Position numbers and translations under genes: made by a program. A model generated the notes under the pieces. The model did no database searches. It saw only the letters and a program-made list of their open reading frames with translations, and was not told the DNA's origin. 11,156 nt of DNA from a bacterium (GTDB lineage: Bacteria; Latescibacterota; UBA2968; GCA-2709665): the NCBI GenBank assembly GCA_027619145.1, contig JAQCGA010000073.1, forward strand, positions 1-11,156, given 5' to 3'. Of the stretch, positions 1 through 6,688 are shown in pieces; the first letter of the stretch is position 1, and every line of letters begins with the position of its first letter.

Positions 1-45
1 ATAAAACACCTCGCCCTCCATTTTTCCATCCAGTTGATCAGAGCC

Positions 46-720
46 TCATTTCTTCCGGCTCGTCAACTTCGTAATTTCATCTCTCAACCGGCCAGCCTCC
101 TCGTAATTTTCTTCTCGAGTGGCCTGCTCCATCTGGGTTTTCAACTGATCAATTTGCTCTTTTAACGTATGCCGAGGCCGAGTCCGCGCAGGCTCCACAT
201 CGTTCAACAACTCCTCAACCTCCAGCATCGTCTCTTCTTCATCCGCTTCCGGCCCCGGAATGGCCCACTCGGGTATGGGTAGTTCCGTTTCTTCTGGCAT
301 AGAATCTGCCGAATACCCCGCCTCTTGAAGCACCTCTTCGGCCATATAAATGGGTGCACTATAGCGCAGTGCCAGCGCAATACTGTCACTGGGGCGGGCA
401 TCTAGACTCAACTGCCGGTTACCCCGCGAAATTCGGAGTTCCGCATAAAAGATTTGATCCCGCAACGCCACAATGCGCACCTCATCCACCCGGGCACCAA
501 ACCGATCCAGAATATTGCGCAGCAAATCGTGCGTAAGCGGCCGTAGCGGTTGTTCCCCGGTCAGTTCCGCATAAATAGACAGGGCTTCTGTCCGGCCAAT
601 CACAATGGGCAACAGCCTGTCGTCTTCTTTGCTCCGCAAACAAACCGTCTGCTGCCCGCCACCATTGTCCGGCCGCAGGCTGTGAATGGTTCGCTCAATA
701 TCAATAATCATTTCTACCAT
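46..720 (-). CDS. Bifunctional nuclease (BFN/DUF151) domain protein with C-terminal UVR motif
   Basis: The 224-residue product starts MVEMIID and carries the hallmarks of the BFN/DUF151 family: LLPIVIGRTEA near residue 40, PLRPLTHDLL near 60, an FYAELR strand, and the DARPSDSIALALR signature followed by APIYMAEEVL. An acidic linker (about residues 150-180, rich in E and D) leads to a helical segment ending LKTQMEQATREENYEEAGRL-RDEI, which fits the UVR motif known from UvrB, UvrC and McsA as a protein-protein contact helix pair. BFN proteins have been linked to nuclease activity and stress responses; the exact role here is unknown. The ATG at 720 is preferred over the GTG at 732 because AGGTGAG lies 7 bases before it. 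The fusion is seen in several phyla, so the architecture is recognised, but the function is inferred. The upstream ceramidase-like gene ends 112 bases away on the same strand. Confidence 0.9.
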   Translation of the reverse strand: MVEMIIDIERTIHSLRPDNGGGQQTVCLRSKEDDRLLPIVIGRTEALSIYAELTGEQPLRPLTHDLLRNILDRFGARVDEVRIVALRDQIFYAELRISRGNRQLSLDARPSDSIALALRYSAPIYMAEEVLQEAGYSADSMPEETELPIPEWAIPGPEADEEETMLEVEELLNDVEPARTRPRHTLKEQIDQLKTQMEQATREENYEEAGRLRDEITKLTSRKK

Positions 721-773
721 AATCAGTCTCACCTGAAAAAACTGAGTTCAATATCTCTGATTTCGATACCTCT

Positions 774-802
774 AATATATCGGAAATCTGTTTTTCCCAC
801 AA
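774..802 (-). promoter_or_regulatory. Possible sigma70-type promoter of the BFN gene
   Basis: On the minus strand TTGTGG (802-797) and TATATT (779-774) are separated by 17 bases, about 55 bases before the chosen ATG at 720. The -10 matches consensus at five of six positions, the -35 at only three. The surrounding gap is A+T-rich, as expected for a promoter. The BFN gene could alternatively be read through from the ceramidase-like gene. Confidence 0.35.
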
Positions 803-831
803 ATCTCAGCAGAAATTCGAGCCAGGTATTC

Positions 832-2118
832 TTACAACCGATCCAGTAACATCCCGGCAAGCGCCTCCATTTTCTCGGCACTTCCAGGTGCCACTCGGCT
901 CCAGGCACCCGGCCCCACTTCGTACCCGCCTTCGTCATACGCCCGCCGAATCGGCAGGTACCCCACCCATCCATTCGCGTTGCCCACAACAAATGAAGCA
1001 CCCTGTTCTTTCAACGCCAACCCCGTTTCTACAAACACCTCTCCAGGTAAAGCCACCCATCGCACCGGGCCCAATCCCATCGCCTGAACCTCCGCCCGGA
1101 TCGGCCCTTCCGCCAGCTTCCGTGCCAGACGCAACGTACGTAAATTCTCTGCAGAGGAATCTGCTTCTACCGCACGCTCCGCTTCTTCCACAGAAAGACA
1201 GGGCCGGGGTTCCAGCACCGTCTCATCTACGCGGACCGAAACTCCTGGATCTACCAGGGGCGCACCCGCCTTCAACCGTTCAATCTCTTCCAGAGCACCC
1301 TGGGCCAACTTTCCTCCCAGTTCCGCTACATCTTCAAAATTGGTCGTCACATGTACCGAATTCACATTTGCACAGGCCCCATTCACAAACAGGCAAACCA
1401 CCCCGTCCAGGGCGGCCTCCACGCCTGCCGTCAGCGCGCCTGGATAATCCGCCGAAGCAGGCGGCAACAACATAGCCACTACAGGGTGCGCCGTATAATT
1501 TGCCAAAACCGCGTGCGGAGCGCCTTCCTCCGTCTCAAAATATAGCACACTCAGCTCTTCGTCCAAACGCCAGGGAATCGCAACTTGCTCCTCCGGCGGT
1601 GAAGCGCCCCGGCGGTCCAGCGTGCCGTCTTTCATCACCACCCGCCGGTACCGGGCTACCCCGGTCACTTCCGTGCTCCCTGCATAGGCCCGCACCGGCA
1701 CACGGTTTTCCCAGGCCTGTACCACCGCATCTACCAGGTTTTCCAGATGTGTTTCCACCCATTCCGGAACCCCCGGAAATTCCCGGAAATTTGTTAGCCC
1801 AATCGTCTCCGGCGTAGAGTGCGAATGCGTGGCCGAAAGCATCACCGCAGCCCCATCAAGCCCGGTCTTTTCTTCTATCCTTGCCCGCAATTCCTGCGTA
1901 AAATTCCGCCCCAGCCCCAGCACCGCATTGTCGTATCCAATCGAATCCACCGCCAGAACGGCAATTGCCTGTTGCCCATCGTCCAGCACCAGCACACGGG
2001 CATACAAAGAATCGTGTACCCCCTCAAAAGGCGCACATGTCCCATTTCCGGACGATGTGAGGTACGGTACCCACGTTGGCGGTGTTATATCACATTTGGA
2101 CACACCCGCAATTAGCAT
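832..2118 (-). CDS. Neutral/alkaline ceramidase N-terminal-domain-like hydrolase (copy 1)
   Basis: The 428-residue protein begins MLIAGVSKCDITPP, the usual opening of stand-alone neutral-ceramidase-like proteins (Ceramidase_alk fold). Predicted zinc ligands are in place: ATHSHSTPE (H98, H100), NYTAHPV (H211), PGEVF (E360) and a tyrosine of GYLPIRRAYDEGGYE (residues 386-400). SADYPG (S222) sits where family members have a conserved serine-containing turn, and NGACANVN follows it. True bacterial ceramidases are around 650-700 residues, secreted, with a C-terminal Ig-like domain. This protein has neither signal peptide nor that domain, so a cytosolic amidase or esterase role on an unknown substrate is more likely than ceramide cleavage. 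GAGG six bases before the ATG supports the start. It is preceded by a good promoter and palindrome, so it is probably its own transcription unit. A second, divergent relative lies 670 bases upstream. Confidence 0.85.
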   Translation of the reverse strand: MLIAGVSKCDITPPTWVPYLTSSGNGTCAPFEGVHDSLYARVLVLDDGQQAIAVLAVDSIGYDNAVLGLGRNFTQELRARIEEKTGLDGAAVMLSATHSHSTPETIGLTNFREFPGVPEWVETHLENLVDAVVQAWENRVPVRAYAGSTEVTGVARYRRVVMKDGTLDRRGASPPEEQVAIPWRLDEELSVLYFETEEGAPHAVLANYTAHPVVAMLLPPASADYPGALTAGVEAALDGVVCLFVNGACANVNSVHVTTNFEDVAELGGKLAQGALEEIERLKAGAPLVDPGVSVRVDETVLEPRPCLSVEEAERAVEADSSAENLRTLRLARKLAEGPIRAEVQAMGLGPVRWVALPGEVFVETGLALKEQGASFVVGNANGWVGYLPIRRAYDEGGYEVGPGAWSRVAPGSAEKMEALAGMLLDRL

Positions 2119-2197
2119 CCCAACCCTCAGTCAAAACTCAAATCGGAAGGGTAACTCGTTGGGCCACTTCAATAAAAAAGACCCTGTACACTTCAGG

Positions 2198-2226
2198 ATA
2201 ATAAGCCCACCGCCCCACAAGGTCAA
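2198..2226 (-). promoter_or_regulatory. Strong sigma70-type promoter of ceramidase-like gene 1
   Basis: On the minus strand TTGACC (2226-2221) and TATTAT (2203-2198) are spaced by exactly 17 bases; each box matches the sigma70 consensus at five of six positions. The predicted start of transcription is near 2191, giving a leader of roughly 70 bases before the ATG at 2118. The match quality and placement make this the best sigma70-type promoter in the window. Confidence 0.6.
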
Positions 2227-2239
2227 TTGAATTCTTCTC

Positions 2240-2255
2240 TTTTTTGTACAAAAAA
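2240..2255. promoter_or_regulatory. 16-bp perfect palindrome, possible operator
   Basis: TTTTTTGTACAAAAAA is a perfect palindrome lying 14 bases upstream of the -35 box of the ceramidase-like gene 1 promoter. Its TGTACA core recurs at 2185-2190, just downstream of the predicted transcription start, so the promoter is bracketed by two TGTACA copies 60 bases apart. This arrangement would suit a dimeric regulator, but no regulator gene is in the window. Confidence 0.4.
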
Positions 2256-2335
2256 CAACTTGCAACCTGTTAGGCGCATCCAGAGTTCAAACGCTCCGTA
2301 CACCTTACATAGAGACAGAAGCCTGACCTCCCCCA

Positions 2336-2643
2336 TTATACAGTATGTGTCTTAAGCCAGGAAAGTCTATCCAGAACAACCGAAAAAGACTTCGTGACAA
2401 ACGGGGGCAATACCCGCGCCGCACCCCACCACCACCATGCTGCATTTGCATTCAAGATCACATCCCGCACAACACGTTCCGTCTCGGAAACCCTGGGAAG
2501 TTCCCTTCCACACCCGGCATATGCATCCTTGCAAGATTCCAAATACGCCGCATTCTGACAGAAGACCTTCGGCCTGACTGTCCGAAAGCGGGAACCTCTC
2601 GCCAGACATCCTTCGAAACGTAGCCTTATCGAGCAACGCCATC
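2336..2643 (-). pseudogene. Probable frameshifted small gene of unknown function
   Basis: An ATG at 2643 is preceded by GGGAG seven bases upstream on the minus strand and opens a protein-like stretch, MALLDKATFRRMSGERFPLS and so on, for about 35 residues. The reading frame then becomes cysteine-rich and unconvincing. The neighbouring frame instead continues plausibly from about 2542 (ESCKDAYAGCGRELPRVSET, then ERVVRDVILNANA) to a stop at 2336. Joining the two frames would give a protein of about 100 residues, so a single-base indel in an older gene is the simplest reading. I do not recognise the family. A chance open frame remains possible. It lies in the gap between the two ceramidase-like genes, which looks like a decayed segment. 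Confidence 0.35.
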
Positions 2644-2664
2644 AAATGCTCCCAAAATAAAAAA

Positions 2665-2791
2665 GGTAGCTGTCGCGTAACGGGAAGTATATGTGAACCC
2701 CGGCGTCGATGGTGTGGGGATGCTCATGGGAGCCGGGGTTGCCAGCAGGCCGAACGGGCGAAGCGAGGTTCTATAGCAAGATGAAATAGCT
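2665..2791 (+). other. G+C-rich structured element, possible remnant of a mobile-intron RNA
   Basis: Between A+T-rich flanks lies a compact G+C-rich stretch with a perfect 9-bp inverted repeat, AACCCCGGC (2696-2704) and GCCGGGGTT (2732-2740), enclosing a 27-base loop. It is followed by a small hairpin of GAAC (2752-2755) and GTTC (2768-2771) around GGGCGAAGCGAG. The style, with purine-rich loops, a GCGAAGC turn and no open frame, resembles the RNA part of bacterial group II introns upstream of their reverse transcriptase gene, but no reverse transcriptase is present and I cannot confirm homology. It overlaps the stop of ceramidase-like gene 2 by two bases. It could also be an unrelated non-coding RNA or dispersed repeat. 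Confidence 0.3.
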
Positions 2792-4133
2792 AGCCTTGTC
2801 CTTTGGATAGCTGGTCGTCAAGTTCAAGGGCATTTCGTGTGATGATATCATCTATTTCCAGAACATATCGTCCAGGATGAAGTCCAAGATATCGAGACCT
2901 GTCAGTTTCATAACCGCCCTCCAGGATCATACTCTTACTCGGAACATAATAATCATCTTCATAACAATAGCCCAGAAAGATTGTCTTTTGATTTGGAAAC
3001 AGATCTTTGACCATACGGCCCAATTCCGCTGCAATCTCACATGACATGCCAACGATCTGAATCTCATCGGACAATTTAATCATCGTCATATGCAGATCAT
3101 TTCCAGTAGGCATCGTATCGGTACGAATGCATTCAATCATATAACTAAGGAAACCCTTGTTCACTTCCGGCATCTGACATTCCAAAGGATCCTCTTCATC
3201 CATCATTTCCATATACTCGTCAATCGACTTTACTTGTGAGAGGTCGTAGGGAACCTCGAATACGGACTCGGCGTGTTTGAGGTCTAACACAATCGGTGTC
3301 ATTTTATCCGAAGTAATGAATTCCTTGATGTGGTTCGCAACCTTTTGTCCCAATGATTTAAGTTCCTCCTTTGTAGCGCCTCTAAAATATTTGGTTTCCA
3401 GGTCGCAAAAGCGTGTCTTAATATTTGCACCTGCTCCCTGAGCAAACAGAGTATGGACAGAATCCCCATAGATTTCGCTCAATGCCAATGCGATGGTTCC
3501 CGGGTAATCTGCACTGATCCCGGATATATTCTGACTGGTTGGATGACAAGCATAACTATAAAATAGGCCCCTCAAATTCTCCCGCTTCTCGTCATAAATG
3601 GCGAGGATTGGAAAATCCGGATCGTAATACCCATCTTCATTGGGACGCATGACCGTTCCCACCTGACTACTATTGTAAAGCCGCAAGCGGCGATTGATAC
3701 CAATATCAGATTCCATGATGCCCGAATCTATCGCACAGGGAGCCAGGTCTGATAGCGCCGCTTCAATACCATTACGGATTTCCAACTCCAAATTCGTGAC
3801 AAATTTTAAATTACTCTTATTCCAGTTGATCCAGTAGTCATAGGCCAATAAAGGACCATAGTGTGTGTGTGAGGTATTTAGAATGACCGCGGAATAGGGG
3901 ATGTCGAATTTCTTCTGGACCCAAAACCGGATGCGCCAGCTAAAATCGATAGGGAACAAATGTAGATCGGCTGTGATCAGGAGCACCCGACAACCCGTAT
4001 CATCTTCTAACGCCAGGATTCGCAAAAAAAGAGGATCCTCAATGCTGTCGCACTTTTCAGTCCGGTTTAGAAAGCCACCCAGATACACCCCATAGTCAGG
4101 AGTAATGTCACTCGTGTAGAAACCTGCCTTCAT
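2790..4133 (-). CDS. Neutral/alkaline ceramidase-like hydrolase (copy 2), possibly acquired
   Basis: This 447-residue protein shares the fold signature of its neighbour, but little overall identity is visible. It has YTSDITPDYG at the start, NTSHTHYGP (histidines near residues 89 and 91), YACHPTSQ, the shared SADYPG, QGAGANIK, a glutamate in GMSCEIAAELG, and YYVPSKSMILEGGYE near the C-terminus. These correspond to the predicted zinc ligands and conserved turn of the neutral-ceramidase family. As in copy 1, there is no signal peptide and no C-terminal domain, so a cytosolic hydrolase of unknown substrate is inferred. The ATG at 4133 is chosen over the upstream one at 4157 because GGGAGG stands just before it. 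Codons are clearly richer in A and T at third positions than in neighbouring genes. With the relic and structured element downstream, this suggests horizontal acquisition. Confidence 0.8.
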   Translation of the reverse strand: MKAGFYTSDITPDYGVYLGGFLNRTEKCDSIEDPLFLRILALEDDTGCRVLLITADLHLFPIDFSWRIRFWVQKKFDIPYSAVILNTSHTHYGPLLAYDYWINWNKSNLKFVTNLELEIRNGIEAALSDLAPCAIDSGIMESDIGINRRLRLYNSSQVGTVMRPNEDGYYDPDFPILAIYDEKRENLRGLFYSYACHPTSQNISGISADYPGTIALALSEIYGDSVHTLFAQGAGANIKTRFCDLETKYFRGATKEELKSLGQKVANHIKEFITSDKMTPIVLDLKHAESVFEVPYDLSQVKSIDEYMEMMDEEDPLECQMPEVNKGFLSYMIECIRTDTMPTGNDLHMTMIKLSDEIQIVGMSCEIAAELGRMVKDLFPNQKTIFLGYCYEDDYYVPSKSMILEGGYETDRSRYLGLHPGRYVLEIDDIITRNALELDDQLSKGQG

Positions 4134-4238
4134 TGCATTCCTCCCATTGAATTTCACGATGAATATGCGTTATAAGTGGCCAATTCACGTTAGCATAGCC
4201 AGCAGTCGTATCGAGATGTTGACCATTTTCTTTCTATT

Positions 4239-4505
4239 TCAGAGATCCTTTATTACACGTCTTGGAATAGAATGGATGAATTCTGGAGCACTCGGATCTG
4301 GAAGGTTCGTATTGAATATAGGCCCATAGTAAGCCCGAAGCCCACCATAAACAACAGGAATATTGCCGGTTTCCCAATAGGTCTCCCGGAGTCGCCTGTT
4401 CGATTCGCAATCCAGACCCAACAGCCACGAACCCAAACTCCCGCTCCTTCGTACCTCATACCCACAATCGAACACACAGTCATTATCCGGTTGCACACAG
4501 CGCAT
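4239..4505 (-). pseudogene. Possible gene fragment of unknown function
   Basis: The 475-base gap between the divergent genes at 4133 and 4609 contains one protein-like open frame of 88 residues. It includes LETYWETGNIPVVYGG-like sequence (observed: LRETYWETGNIPVVYGGLRA) and NTNLPDPSAPEFIHSIPRR, which reads more like folded protein than a random frame. No convincing ribosome binding site precedes the ATG, and two shadow frames overlap it. It may be the C-terminal remnant of a larger gene, or a small orphan gene. I recognise no family. The flanking parts of the gap (4134-4238 and 4506-4608) show no clear feature beyond the ribosome binding site of copy 2. Confidence 0.25.
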
Positions 4506-4608
4506 CTCAATAGGTATCTTGGGATGTGCTTAAAACATTTCCCAGAAGACCTCGATGCGGGTTAGAAATTCCTGATCTACTCTTCGCCTTACCTGCGAGA
4601 ATCCATTC

Positions 4609-5442
4609 ATGCACCTTTCTCTCTCCGCCCGTGTCGCCGAAAGTTTCAGCAACAAACGCGAAGCCAGTATTGGCCTGAAAGACCTTGCCCGCATCGCCTC
4701 CAGTGCGGGCTACCGTGCCCTGTGCATGCGCGCCTCTGTCGTAGGCATCCACAGTCCAGAAGAAAATGCCGTTGAAGTCCGTCGAATTCTGGATGAGATG
4801 AACCTGGAAGTCTCCATGGTCACCGGAGACTTCGCCGTACCCGAAAACAAAACCGAAGGCCCCGGCTGCCTGCGCAACATCACCCCTTATCTGGACCTCG
4901 CACAAACCCTGCGCTGTACCCTCATCCGCATCTGCATGAAAACCGAGGCAGACATCCCCTTCGCCCAACGATCTGCCGAAGAAGCCGCCGAACGCGGCAT
5001 CCGGCTCGCGCACCAGAGCCACACCCTCAGCCTCTTTGAAACCGTATCCGGATCCCTGGACACCCTGCGCAAAATCAACTGCCCTAACTTTGGCCTCATC
5101 TACGAACCCGCCAACCTGGCCCTGTGCGGCGAAGACTACGGCCCTGGCCCCATTCGAGCGTTTGAGCCCCACCTCTTCAACGTCTACCTGCAAAATCATA
5201 CCCCGGACCCTACCGGACAAAAACCAATGGAAACCTGGGCATGCGGAACCATTATGTCCACCCTCCATCCCCTGGACGCCCCGGGCGGCATCCAATTTCA
5301 ATCCGTCTTCGAAGGCCTCCACACCATCGGCTACACCGGCTACATCCCCCTCCAGCAGGCCTGCGGCGGCAACCTCCCCCCCGAAGAAGCCGCAGCCGGT
5401 TCCGCAACCTTCCTCCGCAAGTTGATCCACCCAACAACTTGA
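4609..5442 (+). CDS. Sugar phosphate isomerase/epimerase-like TIM-barrel protein
   Basis: The 277-residue product has the pattern of the xylose-isomerase-like TIM barrel (AP endonuclease 2 superfamily): SIGLKDLARIASSAGYRALC near the N-terminus, LEVSMVTGDF (strand 3), TLRCTLIRICMKTE, FGLIYEPANLALCGEDYGPG, FNVYLQNHTP and GYTGYIPLQQA at the end. Relatives isomerise or epimerise sugars, sugar acids or inositol derivatives using a divalent metal. Here several usual acidic ligand positions read differently: AHQSH where many members have a glutamate, YEPANL in the aspartate strand, LQNH in place of a lysine-aspartate motif and LQQ in the last strand. This matches a subfamily I recall from environmental bacteria rather than a broken gene. 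It is the only plus-strand gene, convergent with the sigma factor gene. No strong ribosome binding site or promoter is visible, so the start is less certain than the family. Confidence 0.8.
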   Translation: MHLSLSARVAESFSNKREASIGLKDLARIASSAGYRALCMRASVVGIHSPEENAVEVRRILDEMNLEVSMVTGDFAVPENKTEGPGCLRNITPYLDLAQTLRCTLIRICMKTEADIPFAQRSAEEAAERGIRLAHQSHTLSLFETVSGSLDTLRKINCPNFGLIYEPANLALCGEDYGPGPIRAFEPHLFNVYLQNHTPDPTGQKPMETWACGTIMSTLHPLDAPGGIQFQSVFEGLHTIGYTGYIPLQQACGGNLPPEEAAAGSATFLRKLIHPTT

Positions 5443-5474
5443 CCAGAAGATCTTCTCACCTGAGTATAAATCAC

Positions 5475-5511
5475 AAAACAGCCCCCAGGGTTTCCCCCGG
5501 GGGCTGTTTTT
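5475..5511. terminator. Bidirectional rho-independent terminator
   Basis: AAAACAGCCCCC (5475-5486) pairs perfectly with GGGGGCTGTTTT (5499-5510) as a 12-bp stem around a 12-base loop. On the plus strand it ends in a run of T, and on the minus strand the A run supplies the T tract. It lies 32 bases after the TIM-barrel stop and 43 bases past the sigma factor stop, so it should end both convergent transcripts. Confidence 0.9.
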
Positions 5512-5553
5512 CTCGGCGCAATCCACCGCGCCGCCCGACCTGCCTGACCTGTG

Positions 5554-6405
5554 TCAGAAACTCTCCATCAGAGGCGTCAGGTGCATCCGTCTTGTGGGAT
5601 GCCGCAACTTGCTCAATGCCTTCTCTTTAATCTGCCGGACCCGCTCTTTCGTCAACTGAAACCGATTCCCAATCTCTTCCAGCGTCATCGGCTCCCCGCT
5701 CGTCAACCCAAAGTGCATCCGCAAAACTTCAGACTCGCGGTCTTCCAATGTGCCCAGCACCAATTCCACCTGCTCTCGATCCGAGGCTTCTTCCAGTTGA
5801 GCGTCCGGCGCTTCGTGCGTTGTATCCGGCAACACACTCAACATATCCTGATCTTCGCCCTCGGAAAATGCACCATCCATATACCACACGTCCCGCGCCT
5901 TCACCATCGTATCCCGCACCAATTCCGCAGAAACGCCCAGCTCCTCTGCAATCGCTTCCGGGTCTGGCTCAGCGGCCTGGGCCTGTCCCAGCCTCTGGAT
6001 CATATCATTGATATTGTTCAACAACTTGATCCGGTTCGCCGGAAGGCGCACCATCCGCGAATCGTGCGACAGGCTCTGGCTGATGGCCTGACGGATCCAC
6101 CACACGGCATAAGTAATAAACTTGAAACCCCGGCCCGGATCGAAACGCTCTGCGGCCGTAATCAGCCCCAGATTTCCCGCGCTGATCAAATCTTCCAGCG
6201 GCACACCACATCCGCGATACTCGCAGGCCACCTTAATGACAAATCGCAAATTCGCTGCAACCAGCCGATTCCGAGCATGCTCGCAACCACTATGGATCTG
6301 CTCCGCCACAAGAATCTCCTCTTTGGAGGAAAGCGGCTCCGATTCCGACACATCCTGGAAATACAGATCCAGCAATTCGTTGCCCTGGGAATTAAACCCG
6401 GCCAT
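5554..6405 (-). CDS. RNA polymerase sigma factor, sigma70 family (RpoD/SigA-type, group 1 or 2)
   Basis: All core regions of a primary-like sigma factor are present in 283 residues. Region 1.2 spans roughly 10-42. Region 2 spans about 45-115 and contains RNRLVAANLRFVIKVA, DLISAGNLGLI, FDPGRGFKFITYAVWWIRQA. Region 3 starts at RMVRLPANRI (about 118). Region 4 runs about 217-275, with LGTLEDRESEVLRMHFGL and the helix-turn-helix TLEEIGNRFQLTKERVRQIK. It recruits core RNA polymerase to -35/-10 promoters. There is no region 1.1 and no long non-conserved insert, so a group 2 (RpoS- or SigB-like alternative) role is as likely as the housekeeping one. The ATG at 6405 follows GAGGTG at a good distance; the GTG at 6414 has poorer support. 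A sigma54-type promoter lies about 100 bases upstream and a strong terminator follows the gene, so it seems to be a monocistronic, regulated unit. Confidence 0.93.
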   Translation of the reverse strand: MAGFNSQGNELLDLYFQDVSESEPLSSKEEILVAEQIHSGCEHARNRLVAANLRFVIKVACEYRGCGVPLEDLISAGNLGLITAAERFDPGRGFKFITYAVWWIRQAISQSLSHDSRMVRLPANRIKLLNNINDMIQRLGQAQAAEPDPEAIAEELGVSAELVRDTMVKARDVWYMDGAFSEGEDQDMLSVLPDTTHEAPDAQLEEASDREQVELVLGTLEDRESEVLRMHFGLTSGEPMTLEEIGNRFQLTKERVRQIKEKALSKLRHPTRRMHLTPLMESF

Positions 6406-6505
6406 AAGCTCCACCTCTATACTTTCGGAATGGGTTCAAACCTTAACACACTGTCAAACGGACATCTGAACGATTCGGAAATCTGCTTCCAGATCATTCT
6501 AACAG

Positions 6506-6520
6506 GCAAGGAATGTGCCA
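6506..6520 (-). promoter_or_regulatory. Sigma54 (-24/-12) promoter of the sigma factor gene
   Basis: The minus strand reads TGGCACATTCCTTGC, an exact TGGCAC-N5-TTGC sigma54 consensus with the invariant GG and GC ten bases apart and the preferred C before TGGCAC. It lies in the intergenic region and points at the sigma factor gene; transcription would start near 6494, leaving a leader of about 90 bases. By simple counting, ten fixed bases are expected about 0.02 times in both strands of this window. Sigma54 promoters need an enhancer-binding ATPase; none is encoded here. Confidence 0.6.
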
Positions 6521-6553
6521 GACCGAATAAAATCTCCATGCAATCTTCATACA

Positions 6554-6580
6554 ATCATATAAAACAATATTTTAAATCAA
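6554..6580 (-). promoter_or_regulatory. Weak sigma70-like promoter candidate upstream of the sigma factor gene
   Basis: TTGATT (6580-6575) and TATGAT (6559-6554) on the minus strand are 15 bases apart in a very A+T-rich stretch. The spacing is short, so this is a weak candidate for a second, basal promoter behind the sigma54 site. Confidence 0.2.
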
Positions 6581-6616
6581 AGTCACTCACACGCGCGCTC
6601 TCCATACACAATGCAG

Positions 6617-6662
6617 AAAATAACACAAAACGTATCGTTTTTCCGAACAGAGCCGTTATTTT
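6617..6662. promoter_or_regulatory. Nested inverted repeats: enhancer site or weak terminator
   Basis: An outer 8-bp pair, AAAATAAC (6617-6624) and GTTATTTT (6655-6662), encloses an inner palindrome AAAACG-TAT-CGTTTT (6627-6641). It lies 27 bases past the stop of the GH39-like gene. The inner centre is about 115 bases upstream of the sigma54 -24 element, a usual distance for an enhancer-binding-protein site. The stems are A+T-rich, so it would be a poor intrinsic terminator. The rest of 6406-6688 holds only the promoter elements listed. Confidence 0.35.
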
Positions 6663-6688
6663 GATGTGTCCGCTATCACATGAGGTTC

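Noticed and set aside
1..45. Left window edge
   Set aside because: Too short to assign; no terminator or gene end can be recognised after the BFN stop.
888..1475. Proline-rich plus-strand frame within ceramidase-like gene 1
   Set aside because: Antisense shadow of G+C-rich codons; the minus-strand protein has conserved metal-site motifs.
2790..4133. CRISPR, toxin-antitoxin, phage or defence genes around the apparent island
   Set aside because: No repeats with spacers, integrase, transposase or toxin-like proteins could be found; transfer is argued only from composition and relics.
4507..5526. Long minus-strand open frame (339 codons) opposite the TIM-barrel gene
   Set aside because: Glycine- and valine-rich shadow without motifs, running through the terminator; the plus-strand protein is clearly the real one.
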